Part shown: positions 31,251-41,554 of the stretch, piece after piece
How positions within the stretch are numbered: position 1 is the stretch's first letter
Layout of the letters: every line of letters begins with the position of its first letter
The notes under the pieces: model-generated
Databases searched by the model: none
The model's input: only the letters and a program-made list of their open reading frames with translations
Told to the model about the DNA's origin: nothing
Translations under genes and position numbers: made by a program
Assembly: GCA_028702695.1 (NCBI GenBank)
Contig: JAQVOH010000003.1
Span: forward strand, 46,370 to 104,634
Length of the DNA stretch: 58,265 nt
Origin: Desulfotomaculaceae bacterium
GTDB taxonomy: Bacteria; Bacillota; Desulfotomaculia; Desulfotomaculales; Pelotomaculaceae
Direction: 5' to 3'

Positions 31251-34200
31251 CTACCGGCTATTCAACGCATTCACAATCACCGTAACAGCCTCCGCCCTGG
31301 TGGCATTACCCTGTGGCTGAATGGTATTGTCGGGGTAGCCTTTCATAACCCCGTTTTGTGTCGCGGTAACAATGGCCTCTCTGGCCCAGCCGGAGATATC
31401 GGAGCTGTCAGCAAACCGGAGCTCTCCTGCCGATGCTGAAAGCTTCGCGGCTTTGACAACCATCACAGCTATCTGCTCGCGTGTAATCAGGTCATCCGGG
31501 CCAAAGGCGCCTGTTTCATAACCGTTGACCACTCCGTTGTCTGCGGCTGCCGCAATGTAATCTCCGGCCCAGTGAGCGGCTGTATCTGTAAATGTTCTAC
31601 CGTCCTGGTATGCCAACTCAAACGCTTTTACCAGTATTGTAGCGAATTCTGCCCTGGTTATATTTTTTTCGGGCTTGAAACTGCCGTCAGGAAATCCATT
31701 TATGGTACCCGCAGCAACCAGCTGATTAATGCTGTCCGCTGCCCAGTGACCAGCGATGTCATTCAATATGGGCTGCTCTTCCTGTTCGTCGGCAACCATC
31801 ACAGCAAATTTGGTGAGGTGATCCACCTGCACGGTTATGGTATTACCGGAAACGGTACCGCCGATGTTTATCCATTGGCTCAGGGTTTCGTCGTAGTAAT
31901 GAATTGCCGGGATATCTTCCGGTCCCAGGACTTCTGGATCGAAGCTGAGTATGATGGTTACATCTCTGGCAAATTTGCAACTGTTTTCGCCACCCACACT
32001 AAACTCATACACACTGCCGGCCAGTTTAAAGCCAGCCGGTACGACGGGAGGCATGGATAACTTCTGTACTTTTACTTCCACTGCACCGGTTCCGGTCAGC
32101 GCGTTGGCCGGAACTTTAATGGTGGCTTCATCACCGAGGCTGATCGTACCGCCGACGCTGGGTTTGACTGTAGCTTTCCCGGTGGTGGAGATAACTGCCT
32201 GTGGTGACGAACCACCGCCACCGCCTGTGGATTTTTTAGTTTGGGTATAGGTGGCGAACCTGGTAAAGTGCTTGGTCCAGATGACCAGGTCGTCACCAAC
32301 GTCAAGCTTACCGTCTCCGCCGCCGGGTAGGTTATTATCTGCCCATTCTTGAGTGTCTAAGGCGCCCGGCGTCAAGCTGTTGATCTTGTAAAACTGGTTA
32401 TCGCGGAAATATCCCGCATCTTTGCCGGCCCGGTCGGGAATTAGGATACGCACGGCCTTGGTGAAGGTCAGCGGCACATCGCCAAAGCCTACTTCAATGA
32501 CTGAATCAACTGTGGCTGTCATGCCTTCGTCAGGGGTTACCTGCACGGAGCTGTTCTCCTGTACCCTGGGCACGTTGATCGTACCATTCCAGCCCGCAGG
32601 TGCGCTGATGCTTGCTCCTGCAGGGATTTCCAACTTCACGGGGGCCGTCGCGCTTAGGTCCGTGCTGGCATCAATGTTCAGAGCGGGCAGGGAGCCGGTG
32701 CTCACCGTACCAGTATCAGGGTCGGGCTCATTCATTAGCTCAGTCACGCTGATTGTCGCATCCTTCACGTCGCTGGGTACGTTGATTTGGACCGGTTCGG
32801 ACAAGTTTAGTGTATCCTGGGTTATGGAAAGCTCTTTGTTGGAACCGTCAGGTTTTACAGTAACCTCCGGTTCTACTATTGGCTCAGCAATAGTGTAAGA
32901 TGCTATCAAAAGGTCACTGTCGCTCAAGCCGGCCTTGACAGCGATGGCTTTGAGCATGACTGCCTCGCTGATGGTGATTGGTCCATTGTATGCCGGGCTA
33001 CTCATGGTCGGTGTGCTACCATCCAGGGTATAGTGAATTGTCGCACCACTGGTGGTATTCGTTAGGGTCAGCTGGGTAACCCCGGCTACCACCGCCGCCC
33101 CGCCACAGGGAAACACTGTTGGAGCAGCTACAGTTTTAATTATCTCTATTGTTCCTCCAAATGCCTCGACAACAAACTGCAGGGGAACCATGGTTCTATC
33201 ATTATAAAGAATCGGTGGAACAGGCAAAGAAACCTGACTTCCATTCAAAGTACCGCAAGTACTATTGAGTGATAAAACAAGGGTTTTATCCAACAACATC
33301 AACATGAGCTGTTGTTTTGCTTCATTCCACACAACTTGTTCTTCTGGAATTCCAAGAGATGTAACCACACATCTGACAGAGCCCATCACTATACTGTTTA
33401 ATTCAACAAAGGGTGCGTCTGTTTGCACTTCATTTCCATTAATATTAACAATATATTCTACGATGATGGGTGTATAATCCGGCACTGTATTAACGGTAAC
33501 GCTGGGGCCGTCTGTGCTCCAGTTGCCGACCGCGTCTCCTGCCTCCACCTTGAAGGTGTACTCAGTGTCTGCGCTGAGCCCCGTAACTCCGTAGCTGGTC
33601 CCGGTTGCCGGGGTTTCGGTTAGTAAAACACCATCTTGATAGACTTTGTAGCCTGTTACTCCCACGTTGTCCGACGCGCCGCTCCAGCTCAAGGTTAACG
33701 TATTCTGCCCCACATTTGAGAATGTCAGGCTGCCGTCAACCCAAACCGGTGCTTCCGTGTCAGGCGGCTGTGTGCCTGTTATAGTCAGGTTCCTGGTAGC
33801 TACGTTGCTTCCTTCACCAGCTATTACCGTTAATGTGCCTGTGGCGCCTGCGGGAACGATGAAGTCTATGCTGTAATTTCCAATTGTGTCTGCTTTCGTG
33901 GTATCAAATATTACTATGCTCTGTGCTGCGTCTATTACTTTTATGGGTACCCACGCATTTGGAGCTGCCGTGCCTGATGCAGTCACTGTCTCTCCTACCG
34001 CTGCTTCAGCTTTACTGAGGTTCAAGGTGACTGTTTGAGGCTCCAGGGTGGTCACAGTAGCACTGGGGCCATCCTTACTCTCGTTGCCTGCTGCATCTAC
34101 CGCCTGAACGGTAAAGGTGTACTGGGTACCCGGACTCAACCCGGTGACAATATAACTGTTGCCAATTGGTGCACCACCACTGCCACTGCCACCACCGCCA

Positions 34201-34739
34201 ATGAATGTATAGATGCAATTGACGCTCCAGTTGGTTAGCAGTGTTTCATTCTGGTATATGTTGTAACTAGTCACTCCCACGTTGTCCGACGCGCCGCTCC
34301 AGCTCAAGGTCAACGTGGCCTGCCCGATATTAGATGCTGTCAGGCTGCCGCCAACCCAAACCGGTGCTTCCGTGTCAGGCGGCTGTGTACCTGTTATAGT
34401 CAGATTCCTGGTAGCTACGTTGCTACCTTCACCGGCAATTACCGTTAATGTGCCTGCGGCGCCTGCCGGTATAACGAAGTCTATGCTGTAATTTCCGCTT
34501 GCGTCTGCTTTCGTTGTATCAAATACTACTATGCTCTGTGCCGCGTCTATTACTTTTAAGGGTACCCATGCGTTTGGAGCTGCCGTGCCCGATGCAGTCA
34601 CGATCTCGCCTACTGCTGCGCTAGCTTGACTTAACACCAGGCTTGTTTCATTTAAAGTACTGGACATGGAAATAGAAGGAACACATAACATAAATAGCAT
34701 CAATGCTATTTGGAGATACGCTATCATCCTGAACTTCAT
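31251..34739 (-). CDS. Large SLH-domain surface protein with copper-amine-oxidase-N-like domain
   Basis: 1162 residues: signal peptide, two near-identical blocks of an Ig-like domain plus FN3 (about 28-230 and 232-415), a copper amine oxidase N-terminal-like domain (~420-540, with MVPLQFVVEAFGG), a CHB_HEX-like domain (YTLDGSTPTMSSPAYNG), a long linker region, a ZU5-like domain and three C-terminal SLH repeats. A structural adhesin or scaffold on the S-layer is likely. The internal duplication is also visible in DNA (33480-34020 against 34030-34640). SD GGGAG before the ATG. Confidence 0.85.
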   Translation of the reverse strand: MKFRMIAYLQIALMLFMLCVPSISMSSTLNETSLVLSQASAAVGEIVTASGTAAPNAWVPLKVIDAAQSIVVFDTTKADASGNYSIDFVIPAGAAGTLTVIAGEGSNVATRNLTITGTQPPDTEAPVWVGGSLTASNIGQATLTLSWSGASDNVGVTSYNIYQNETLLTNWSVNCIYTFIGGGGSGSGGAPIGNSYIVTGLSPGTQYTFTVQAVDAAGNESKDGPSATVTTLEPQTVTLNLSKAEAAVGETVTASGTAAPNAWVPIKVIDAAQSIVIFDTTKADTIGNYSIDFIVPAGATGTLTVIAGEGSNVATRNLTITGTQPPDTEAPVWVDGSLTFSNVGQNTLTLSWSGASDNVGVTGYKVYQDGVLLTETPATGTSYGVTGLSADTEYTFKVEAGDAVGNWSTDGPSVTVNTVPDYTPIIVEYIVNINGNEVQTDAPFVELNSIVMGSVRCVVTSLGIPEEQVVWNEAKQQLMLMLLDKTLVLSLNSTCGTLNGSQVSLPVPPILYNDRTMVPLQFVVEAFGGTIEIIKTVAAPTVFPCGGAAVVAGVTQLTLTNTTSGATIHYTLDGSTPTMSSPAYNGPITISEAVMLKAIAVKAGLSDSDLLIASYTIAEPIVEPEVTVKPDGSNKELSITQDTLNLSEPVQINVPSDVKDATISVTELMNEPDPDTGTVSTGSLPALNIDASTDLSATAPVKLEIPAGASISAPAGWNGTINVPRVQENSSVQVTPDEGMTATVDSVIEVGFGDVPLTFTKAVRILIPDRAGKDAGYFRDNQFYKINSLTPGALDTQEWADNNLPGGGDGKLDVGDDLVIWTKHFTRFATYTQTKKSTGGGGGSSPQAVISTTGKATVKPSVGGTISLGDEATIKVPANALTGTGAVEVKVQKLSMPPVVPAGFKLAGSVYEFSVGGENSCKFARDVTIILSFDPEVLGPEDIPAIHYYDETLSQWINIGGTVSGNTITVQVDHLTKFAVMVADEQEEQPILNDIAGHWAADSINQLVAAGTINGFPDGSFKPEKNITRAEFATILVKAFELAYQDGRTFTDTAAHWAGDYIAAAADNGVVNGYETGAFGPDDLITREQIAVMVVKAAKLSASAGELRFADSSDISGWAREAIVTATQNGVMKGYPDNTIQPQGNATRAEAVTVIVNALNSR

Positions 34740-34914
34740 TTCTTACCACTCCCTACTAATTCAGACCTCTTTTGATGGCTAGGCCAACGAAGTTATCAGC
34801 AAGTCAACCAGCCAGCACATCTCTTGGCCATCAGGAGCACCACTTGTTATTGGCTCCTCATTGTTTTGAGTAGGTTAACATATATTTGTGTACTAATCCA
34901 AGCCGTTAATTAGA

Positions 34915-35030
34915 GCAAAGCGCAGACCTTGATATGGAAAAGCCCGTGTTAGCCTTAATTGATACCAGCTAAGGCGAAACTGTTTGCGCTTTGTATATTG
35001 GCAACACGGGCTTAAGGCTCCATGTCAAGG
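34915..35030. other. Interlocking inverted repeats with pseudoknot topology
   Basis: Four complementary pairs in 116 bases: GCAAAGCGCA (34915) with TGCGCTTTG (34985); CCTTGATATGGA (34927) with TCCATGTCAAGG (35019); AAGCCCGTGTT (34940) with AACACGGGCTT (35003); GCCTTA (34952) with TAAGGC (34970). The first pair crosses the second and third, which would form a pseudoknot in RNA. It lies in the 373-base gap between the 1998- and 1162-residue genes, in the leader of the latter. Nested mobile elements are the alternative. Confidence 0.6.
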
Positions 35031-35053
35031 GCTACCATGAGCTGTATTCAATA

Positions 35054-35079
35054 GATGTGGGTGCGAATTCATTCGCACA
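35054..35079 (+). repeat. GTGGGTGCGA element, solo end
   Basis: GATGTGGGTGCGAATTC then ATTCGCACA; same left terminus as elsewhere, with no right end. It lies just beyond the stop of the 1998-residue gene. Confidence 0.7.
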
Positions 35080-35112
35080 AATGCTGCATTAGTCACCCAC
35101 TCCGTCAGGAAT

Positions 35113-38100
35113 TTATTGCAGAATCGTCGGGTTGAAGTTAACCGCATTGGTCAAATCATCAACAATGTAAGCCTTGATCACATCACCAGATATGACATTA
35201 AAACCGGCCTGGGCCATTTCAACCTGGTCGAAATCAGCTCTAGTGGCGTTTAGCCCGAGCTGGCTGCCGTTTCTAAAGTGAGCAAAAATCACTGTTTCAT
35301 TGCCATTATGAGAAGTCACCGGAGTAACACTGACCGCGAAGTATTTAAACCCTGTTACGCCGTCCTTAACGGTCATGGTATTGATGCCGTCCTGGGTTGT
35401 CCCTGCGGTATAAGCAGCATCGGCCTCAGGTGTAACTGTGTAGACCGGATTACCCGTCCCTGAGCTTACCAACTTGATACTTTCAATTTGTGAAATCGAT
35501 ATACCTCCGGTGACAGCCGGTCCAACAAGCCGGAGCGGCCAGTTGTCATCAGATTCAGGTATCGGGGCTCCGTCCAGGGTATTGGCGATAATGTAGTCAC
35601 TGTTCCGGATAATGTCAGCGCTATCGATAGTTACCGAATAGTCGTCGGCTGCGGTAATTACCACCTGGTACCCAGCCGCTGCCAGAGCATCATTAAAGGC
35701 GTTATCGGAATGCTGGTCAGCGTCATCGACAAAGCCGGCGAGGAACCACAGGGGCATGCCTTCCCAGACCCGGTTTTGAGAATCGGTGTAGGTTGCCTTG
35801 TGGTTAGCGCCGAACTGACAGGCGAGAGCCGATTCAAAATAGGTTTTGCTTACATCATAGCTCATACCACCGACATCCTGGCCGTCGAGCTCCAGTGTCC
35901 AATCGCCCTGAGGTACGGAGTATATCTCGATGTTATCAATTAATTTTGCTGATAAGCCGGCACAAGAGGGATACTGGACACCACCACCATAATAGTAATG
36001 CCAGTAGTTTTCAGACAGCGTTTCGTGCATATCCCACTGGCCGTAAATATGGTCATCCGGCGTAAAGAATAAACGCATGCCATCTTTATAATCAGGCACG
36101 TATTTTCCGTCAGCCCACCAGGCCAGAATAGCGTCTCCCTGGCGAGCCTGCACCGAAGGATCTGTGTATATAGAGGAATAAGGAAGCCTGGTCTCGTACT
36201 CGTCTTCAGCAACCAGTACTATTTCGGTCCCTGCTCCCATGCCACCCACAAGCTCACAAAGGTCTTTGATGCGGGTACCCTTAACAGCATTTTCTATCTT
36301 ATAACCGCCGGGATATGTCTCGTCAGCGTCCCATACATCATCCGGGTCGTTCGTAATTCCCTCGTAGCGGTATACCGTTGTCCCGTCTCCAATCACGTCA
36401 AGCCCACTCTCATTCTCCATCCATTGATAATCAACCGTAATCTCGTCAATGATGGTGACACCGTCTTCAGCGTACTTGATGATATGGACTCCGGGTATGG
36501 CTTGGGAAGTCTCAAAAGACGTTAATTCAATCTCCTTGATATTCCCAACGCTTTTACCGCTAAGGGCCCCTTCAGCGCTGGCGACACCGGCGCCGACCAG
36601 GCGCAGTGGCCCTGATTCAGTAAGTAGTGCTCCGTTGATTTTATTCGCAATGATATAGTCGTCGCTCCAGGCAACCTCCGCGCTGGCAAAATCCTTGGTG
36701 TAGCCATCTCCGGCTTTCACCAGAATTGTGTAACCAGCCGTTGCCTGGTTGGCATTATAATCGTGTGGCTGACGGTCATCTACCCAGCCTGCCAGGAACC
36801 AGAGAGGTATACCTGACCAGACATTATCGTCACCGTCAGTCCATTCTGCAAGGTGTCCCGAGCTTGGGCATGCCAGGCCTGCCTCAAATTCAGCCTGTGA
36901 AAAGACATCACTAATTTTACCGTTAAGAGTAAGGTTCCAACTTCCGGGCTCAGCCGCAGGTGTCTGCAGCTCGGGTATTTCTATCTTTTCGATATTGCCG
37001 ACGCTGGCGCCGCTAAGGGACCCATCATCTTTGGTAACACCGTCACCCACCAGGCGCAGTGGCCCTGCTTCGGTTAGCGGCTCACCGTTCATCTTGTTAG
37101 CAACGATAAAGTCGTTACTTCCGGCTACAGCTGCACTGTCAAAGGTCTTGAAAAAATCGTCTCCGGCAACTACTTTTACAGAATAACCGTTTGTAGCCAG
37201 GGCATCATTGAAAGTCCAGTGGCTGCCTGTCTCGATATCGTCCACCACGCCTAAGAGCACCCACAGGGGTACGCCGGACCAGACGTTGCCCTCATTATCG
37301 GTCCATTCCTGGTAATGACCTGAACCGGTGCAGGCAAGTCCTTCTTCAAACTCCTCCTGGGTGATGGTATCACCTACATCCCCCAGCATTTCCAGGGTCC
37401 ATCCTTCTTGCGGGGCTGGAAGCCCTGTCAGCTCGATGCGAACAATGTTGCCTACCTGTTGTCCGCCAAATACAGCAGAACCTTTCAGAAAGAGTGGCCA
37501 GCAGCCTTTATCCGATTCGGTCTTAAGCGGAAGCGGGTCTCCGTTAAGGGTATTGGCAACAATATAACCATTGTTGCGGGCGATAGCGGCGCTGTCAAGA
37601 GTTGCGGCCCAATCATCGCCTGCTATAACGTTTACTTCATAGTTCTGGGCGGCGAGAGCGTCGTTGAAGTTGATGTGGTCAGAACCAACATCGGGGTCAT
37701 CGTCGACCATGGCAACGAGCAGCCAGAGAGGCACACCACCCCAGACATTGCCGTCATCATCGGTCCAGGACACCTGGTGGCCCGAGGAAGAACAGGCCAG
37801 AGCTTCCTCGAATTGGGCTTTGGTTACGGAAGCATTCTTTGCCCCGGAAAGTTGAAGAGTCCAATCATCAGGATCACCGTCTGTTGAGACAACGGTTTTT
37901 ACTGCGGCGGTGGCTGCTGCCTTTACAGCATTAAAATCAGTCTCATCAGTTATACCGTCAGCATAGTAGAAATCAACTTTATCACCATTAACAAGCTTAA
38001 TCAGGTTCAAGGCGCCGTCGGCATTGTTATAGCCATCCTTGTAATCTCCGTTAACATAGGCATACCACTGACTACCCCCTTTTACATAAGGATAGTCTCC

Positions 38101-41100
38101 TACGTTGTCCAACAGAAGAGCGCCCGATGCTGTGTAATTTTTATCAGTAACGTCATATTCGAAGTCACTGGCATCTGCGGCTGCCTGAAGCGCACCGATT
38201 GGGGTGTCCTCGTCAACAGTGTAATCTGTGTCAGAGTTATAGGCCTTAACGGTAAAAGTCTTTTCAGGTGTTAAAGTAACAGTCCCTTCATAGAGGACGT
38301 CAGCCGCAGAAATTGACACAACGGTTTTCACTGCGGCGGTGGCTGCTGCCTTTACAGCATTAAAATCAGTCTCATCAGTTATACCGGCGGCGTAGTAGAA
38401 CTCAACCTTATCACCATTAACAAGCTTAATCAGGTTCAAGGCGCCGTCGGCATTGTTATAGCCATCCTTGTAATCTCCGTTAACATAGGCATACCACTGA
38501 CTACCCCCTTTTACATAAGGATAGTCTCCTACGTTGTCCAACAGAAGAGCGCCCGATGCTGTGTAATTTTTATCAGTAACGTCATATTCGAAGTCACTGG
38601 CATCTGCGGCTGCCTGAAGCGCACCGATTGGGGTGTCCTCGTCAACAGTGTAATCTGTCTCAGAGTTATAGGCCTTAACGGTAAAAGTCTTTTCAGGTGT
38701 TAAAGTAACTGTCCCGTCGTAGAGGACATCAATTGACTGCGCCCCGGTCACCGTGATGTAATCGGTCTTGACCTCATCGTCGCTGCCGATGCTATTGGTC
38801 ACAGTGAGCTTGACTGAGTAAGTGCCGGCTGAGATGTACTCATAGGACGGATTCTGCTCGGTAGAATCCACAGTGCCGTCATTATCAAAGTCCCATTCCC
38901 AGAATGCCGGTGTGTTGGTTGACTGGTCGGTAAACTGCACGGTAAGTGGAGCATCTCCTGAGGTTGGATCAGCGGTGAAAGCCGCTTCCGGAGCTACTGC
39001 CGGAGCAGTGATAACACCATCTTGCCACTGCCCCATCAGTGGGTAGTTGTCATTATCGGTCGAGATTGTCTGGTATGGCGTATCACCGATGCCGTTGCCA
39101 TCTGCGTCTGCGCCGGTATAGCTGCTCCAGTAGTTACCCACCGGGCCGGTATACTGGGCGCCGTTGAACATGTATGTCTGATCCACCTGGGAGTTCCAGA
39201 AGTTGCCAGCAATAGCGCCATACCCTGCGGATAGCTGACCGCTGGTATTGCCGGTGAAGTTGTTCAGGTAGATAACATTGCTGACAGGTTTTGTGGCAAT
39301 CTCCATGCCGAAATTGTTGTTTGAAAAAGTGTTGTTAAAGATTGAATTGGAGTCTGCGGCCTTAACTCTTATGCCGATATTATTTGAGTCTGATGTGTTG
39401 CCGCTGACGGTATTGTTATCAGCATTATCTGCCAGGTAAAGAGCATAAACATATTCGCTGCCCGTAATGTTAGAGCAGGTGTTGCCGGTTATGGAGTTGC
39501 CGGTCGTATTGGTCAGGTAAATACCATAGCTGCCGCTTTGAGTAACGACGTTGTTGGAAACTGTGTTGCTGCTGGCAAGTGCTTCAATGCTTATCCCTTG
39601 ATTGTTTCCACTGCTCAAGTTATTTTTTACGGTGCAAGAGCTGCTGGATGAACCCCAAATTACTATACCTGATTTGCCTCCGGATAAGGTAAACCCGTCA
39701 ATGGTAACGTTCGCTGCTGTCACTTTGATAACATCAGCATTTGAAGCAGCCGCCTGAACAATCGTCTGGTCTGCCCCGTTTTCAGACTGAATTACCAGGC
39801 TTTTGTCTACAACCACGTTTTCGCTATAGGTACCATCCCTTACGATGATGGTATCACCGGCGCCGGCTGCCGTCACGGCCGCCTGTATGGTGGTAAAGTC
39901 GGCGCTGCCGGAGTCATCAACGTACCAGGTCTTCGCTTCCGCAGGCGTGATAGTGACTGTGATAGTGTCTGTGAAGTCTCCATCCACAGTGGTAACCGTT
40001 ATCTCCGCGGTGCCCTCAGATACTGCAGTCACCAGACCGGATTCACTGACTGTAGCTATCGCCTCGTTACTCGTTGACCAGCCAACATCTTTATCCGTAG
40101 CATTTTCCGGTTCAATGACGGCGGTGAGCTGGCGTGTTTGGCCAACCTCCAGCGCCTGATCGTCCTCTGCAATACTTACACCAGTAACATCTACACTGGG
40201 AATCTGGTACTCAAAGGTAACGATATCGCTGTCTTCCTTACCGAAACCGATTGTTACCGCTTTGATGGTTATATCCTGGTTTACATCAATCGGGTGATTG
40301 ATTGTCGCCAGGTCATCCGACCGGGAGTTCCACCACCGTTTTTTAATCCAGTTATACATGGGACTTTCAAAGGTAGGCTCGCTGCCGTCCGTGGTGTAAT
40401 GGATATTATCCCCGTCCATATCGGAGGTACTCAAAGCTACCTTTGTACCCGCCGCAACGGTTCCGGCAGTCGGCGCAGCCACAGGATTTTCCCATTTATC
40501 TGGAGTACCTGTGGTAACTTCAATAGTGCCCACATATTTGGCAAAAGCGCTGTTAGTCTGTTCGGTAATATATCGCTGCCCCATCATGAATATGGGGGCA
40601 TCACGATCATCCAAATAGTTAAAGTTATCGCCTTCCGCATTGGCCAGGGCTAGAATGGTATCCACCTCAACAGCCCCATCCATGGATCCCGGTATATAGC
40701 CAAAATACTCATGGTTGTCCTGCAATCCAGGATAGTAGTAGCGGGTATCCTCCAGCAGTTCTTTAACGGTGAATGTGGCCGAAAAACCGTCAGTTGACCT
40801 TATTTTAATCAAATTGGCATCATATGTGACACCGGCCACTGTTAACAGATCAGCCAGCCTGACACCCTCAGCTACGTACATTTTTTTGGTAGGCCAGGTG
40901 TTAATCGAACTATAGCAGGCCTGGACCTGATCCATAGCCTCCAAATCAGCCTGGGTAAAAGTGGTAGGCGTTGTTACCCCGTCTCCGGTCACCGTTACCG
41001 ATATTTCGGCAGCAACTGCAGGCATAGTACCGCCTAAGCCGAGAAATAAACCCAGCATTAAAAATATAAACACTAGTTTTCCTAACCCTTGCTTGCTAAA

Positions 41101-41109
41101 AACTCGCAC
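35113..41109 (-). CDS. Giant surface protein with multiple molybdopterin-oxidoreductase-like domains
   Basis: 1998 residues. Order: signal peptide (1-34); PF00174-like domain with ACYSSINTW (35-195); CHB_HEX-like (206-305); Big2 Ig-like (307-392); NosD-like parallel beta-helix (394-690); PKD (705-790); two near-identical DUF4430-like domains (790-1075); then four more PF00174-like domains and one larger divergent domain (1080-1870), most with LACxxSGH and VPLWxL; and a C-terminal domain shared with the phosphoesterase at 27515. Cys at the position expected of the molybdenum ligand is kept in most copies. No SLH. GTG start, SD GGAGGAG. A Moco-type riboswitch precedes it. Cofactor binding is inferred. 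Confidence 0.85.
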   Translation of the reverse strand: MRVFSKQGLGKLVFIFLMLGLFLGLGGTMPAVAAEISVTVTGDGVTTPTTFTQADLEAMDQVQACYSSINTWPTKKMYVAEGVRLADLLTVAGVTYDANLIKIRSTDGFSATFTVKELLEDTRYYYPGLQDNHEYFGYIPGSMDGAVEVDTILALANAEGDNFNYLDDRDAPIFMMGQRYITEQTNSAFAKYVGTIEVTTGTPDKWENPVAAPTAGTVAAGTKVALSTSDMDGDNIHYTTDGSEPTFESPMYNWIKKRWWNSRSDDLATINHPIDVNQDITIKAVTIGFGKEDSDIVTFEYQIPSVDVTGVSIAEDDQALEVGQTRQLTAVIEPENATDKDVGWSTSNEAIATVSESGLVTAVSEGTAEITVTTVDGDFTDTITVTITPAEAKTWYVDDSGSADFTTIQAAVTAAGAGDTIIVRDGTYSENVVVDKSLVIQSENGADQTIVQAAASNADVIKVTAANVTIDGFTLSGGKSGIVIWGSSSSSCTVKNNLSSGNNQGISIEALASSNTVSNNVVTQSGSYGIYLTNTTGNSITGNTCSNITGSEYVYALYLADNADNNTVSGNTSDSNNIGIRVKAADSNSIFNNTFSNNNFGMEIATKPVSNVIYLNNFTGNTSGQLSAGYGAIAGNFWNSQVDQTYMFNGAQYTGPVGNYWSSYTGADADGNGIGDTPYQTISTDNDNYPLMGQWQDGVITAPAVAPEAAFTADPTSGDAPLTVQFTDQSTNTPAFWEWDFDNDGTVDSTEQNPSYEYISAGTYSVKLTVTNSIGSDDEVKTDYITVTGAQSIDVLYDGTVTLTPEKTFTVKAYNSETDYTVDEDTPIGALQAAADASDFEYDVTDKNYTASGALLLDNVGDYPYVKGGSQWYAYVNGDYKDGYNNADGALNLIKLVNGDKVEFYYAAGITDETDFNAVKAAATAAVKTVVSISAADVLYEGTVTLTPEKTFTVKAYNSDTDYTVDEDTPIGALQAAADASDFEYDVTDKNYTASGALLLDNVGDYPYVKGGSQWYAYVNGDYKDGYNNADGALNLIKLVNGDKVDFYYADGITDETDFNAVKAAATAAVKTVVSTDGDPDDWTLQLSGAKNASVTKAQFEEALACSSSGHQVSWTDDDGNVWGGVPLWLLVAMVDDDPDVGSDHINFNDALAAQNYEVNVIAGDDWAATLDSAAIARNNGYIVANTLNGDPLPLKTESDKGCWPLFLKGSAVFGGQQVGNIVRIELTGLPAPQEGWTLEMLGDVGDTITQEEFEEGLACTGSGHYQEWTDNEGNVWSGVPLWVLLGVVDDIETGSHWTFNDALATNGYSVKVVAGDDFFKTFDSAAVAGSNDFIVANKMNGEPLTEAGPLRLVGDGVTKDDGSLSGASVGNIEKIEIPELQTPAAEPGSWNLTLNGKISDVFSQAEFEAGLACPSSGHLAEWTDGDDNVWSGIPLWFLAGWVDDRQPHDYNANQATAGYTILVKAGDGYTKDFASAEVAWSDDYIIANKINGALLTESGPLRLVGAGVASAEGALSGKSVGNIKEIELTSFETSQAIPGVHIIKYAEDGVTIIDEITVDYQWMENESGLDVIGDGTTVYRYEGITNDPDDVWDADETYPGGYKIENAVKGTRIKDLCELVGGMGAGTEIVLVAEDEYETRLPYSSIYTDPSVQARQGDAILAWWADGKYVPDYKDGMRLFFTPDDHIYGQWDMHETLSENYWHYYYGGGVQYPSCAGLSAKLIDNIEIYSVPQGDWTLELDGQDVGGMSYDVSKTYFESALACQFGANHKATYTDSQNRVWEGMPLWFLAGFVDDADQHSDNAFNDALAAAGYQVVITAADDYSVTIDSADIIRNSDYIIANTLDGAPIPESDDNWPLRLVGPAVTGGISISQIESIKLVSSGTGNPVYTVTPEADAAYTAGTTQDGINTMTVKDGVTGFKYFAVSVTPVTSHNGNETVIFAHFRNGSQLGLNATRADFDQVEMAQAGFNVISGDVIKAYIVDDLTNAVNFNPTILQ
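37887..38744 (-). repeat. 429-bp in-frame tandem duplication in the giant gene
   Basis: Two adjacent copies (37887-38315 and 38316-38744), period 429 bp, nearly identical, each coding a 143-residue DUF4430-like domain (TVKAYNS, GSQWYAYVNGDYKDGY, NGDKV). High identity points to recent duplication or conversion. Confidence 0.88.
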
Positions 41110-41373
41110 ACAAACTCCTCCTCTCTTTTAAATAGCGTAATACACGAAAAAGTAACACCCAGATATTCAGTTTGTTAACTAACCACTTCATACCTACCAG
41201 CACAGGATTCAGCGCTAATATTCTCACTCCCCTCTGTCAAATACTTAAAGCAAAATGTTTACCTGCGCTACCCCCTGTGCATATGTGTGAACTCTGTTCA
41301 CCCCCCCCGTTTCCCCGGCGGCAAATACTTGCGTTTATGCTTTGCATACAACAGGCCGGAAGGATTTTTAAAG

Positions 41374-41412
41374 CAAAAAAGCTTTGCCCCATTGTTTGAA
41401 AGGGACAAAGCC
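41374..41412 (-). terminator. Terminator of the riboswitch at 41440
   Basis: Minus strand stem GCTTTGTCCC / GGGGCAAAGC (one mismatch) then TTTTTTG, placed between the riboswitch and the 1998-residue gene. This is the classic position of a transcriptional expression platform. Confidence 0.85.
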
Positions 41413-41439
41413 AAAAAGTACACCAGCTTATGTTTCCTT

Positions 41440-41527
41440 TCCACAATGGGAGGCACGGCAGTTTCCCACGTACCCTATAGGCCGGTAACCATAGTCTCCC
41501 TTAGGTCATTCGGCTCGGAAATGTATT
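41440..41527 (-). promoter_or_regulatory. Moco-type riboswitch of the giant gene
   Basis: Minus strand order: CCGAGCC, GACCTAAGG, CTATGGTTACCGGCC, TATAGGGTACG, TGGGAAACTGCC, GTGCCTCCCA. I read this as the molybdenum/tungsten-cofactor RNA motif (RF01055-like) from remembered consensus. It matches the element at 58155 with a compensating change in one helix (TACC/GGTA here, TGCC/GGTG there). A terminator follows, so ligand probably governs read-through into the surface protein gene. Confidence 0.7.
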
Positions 41528-41554
41528 AAATTTGACTTTACCATTCCTTGATTA

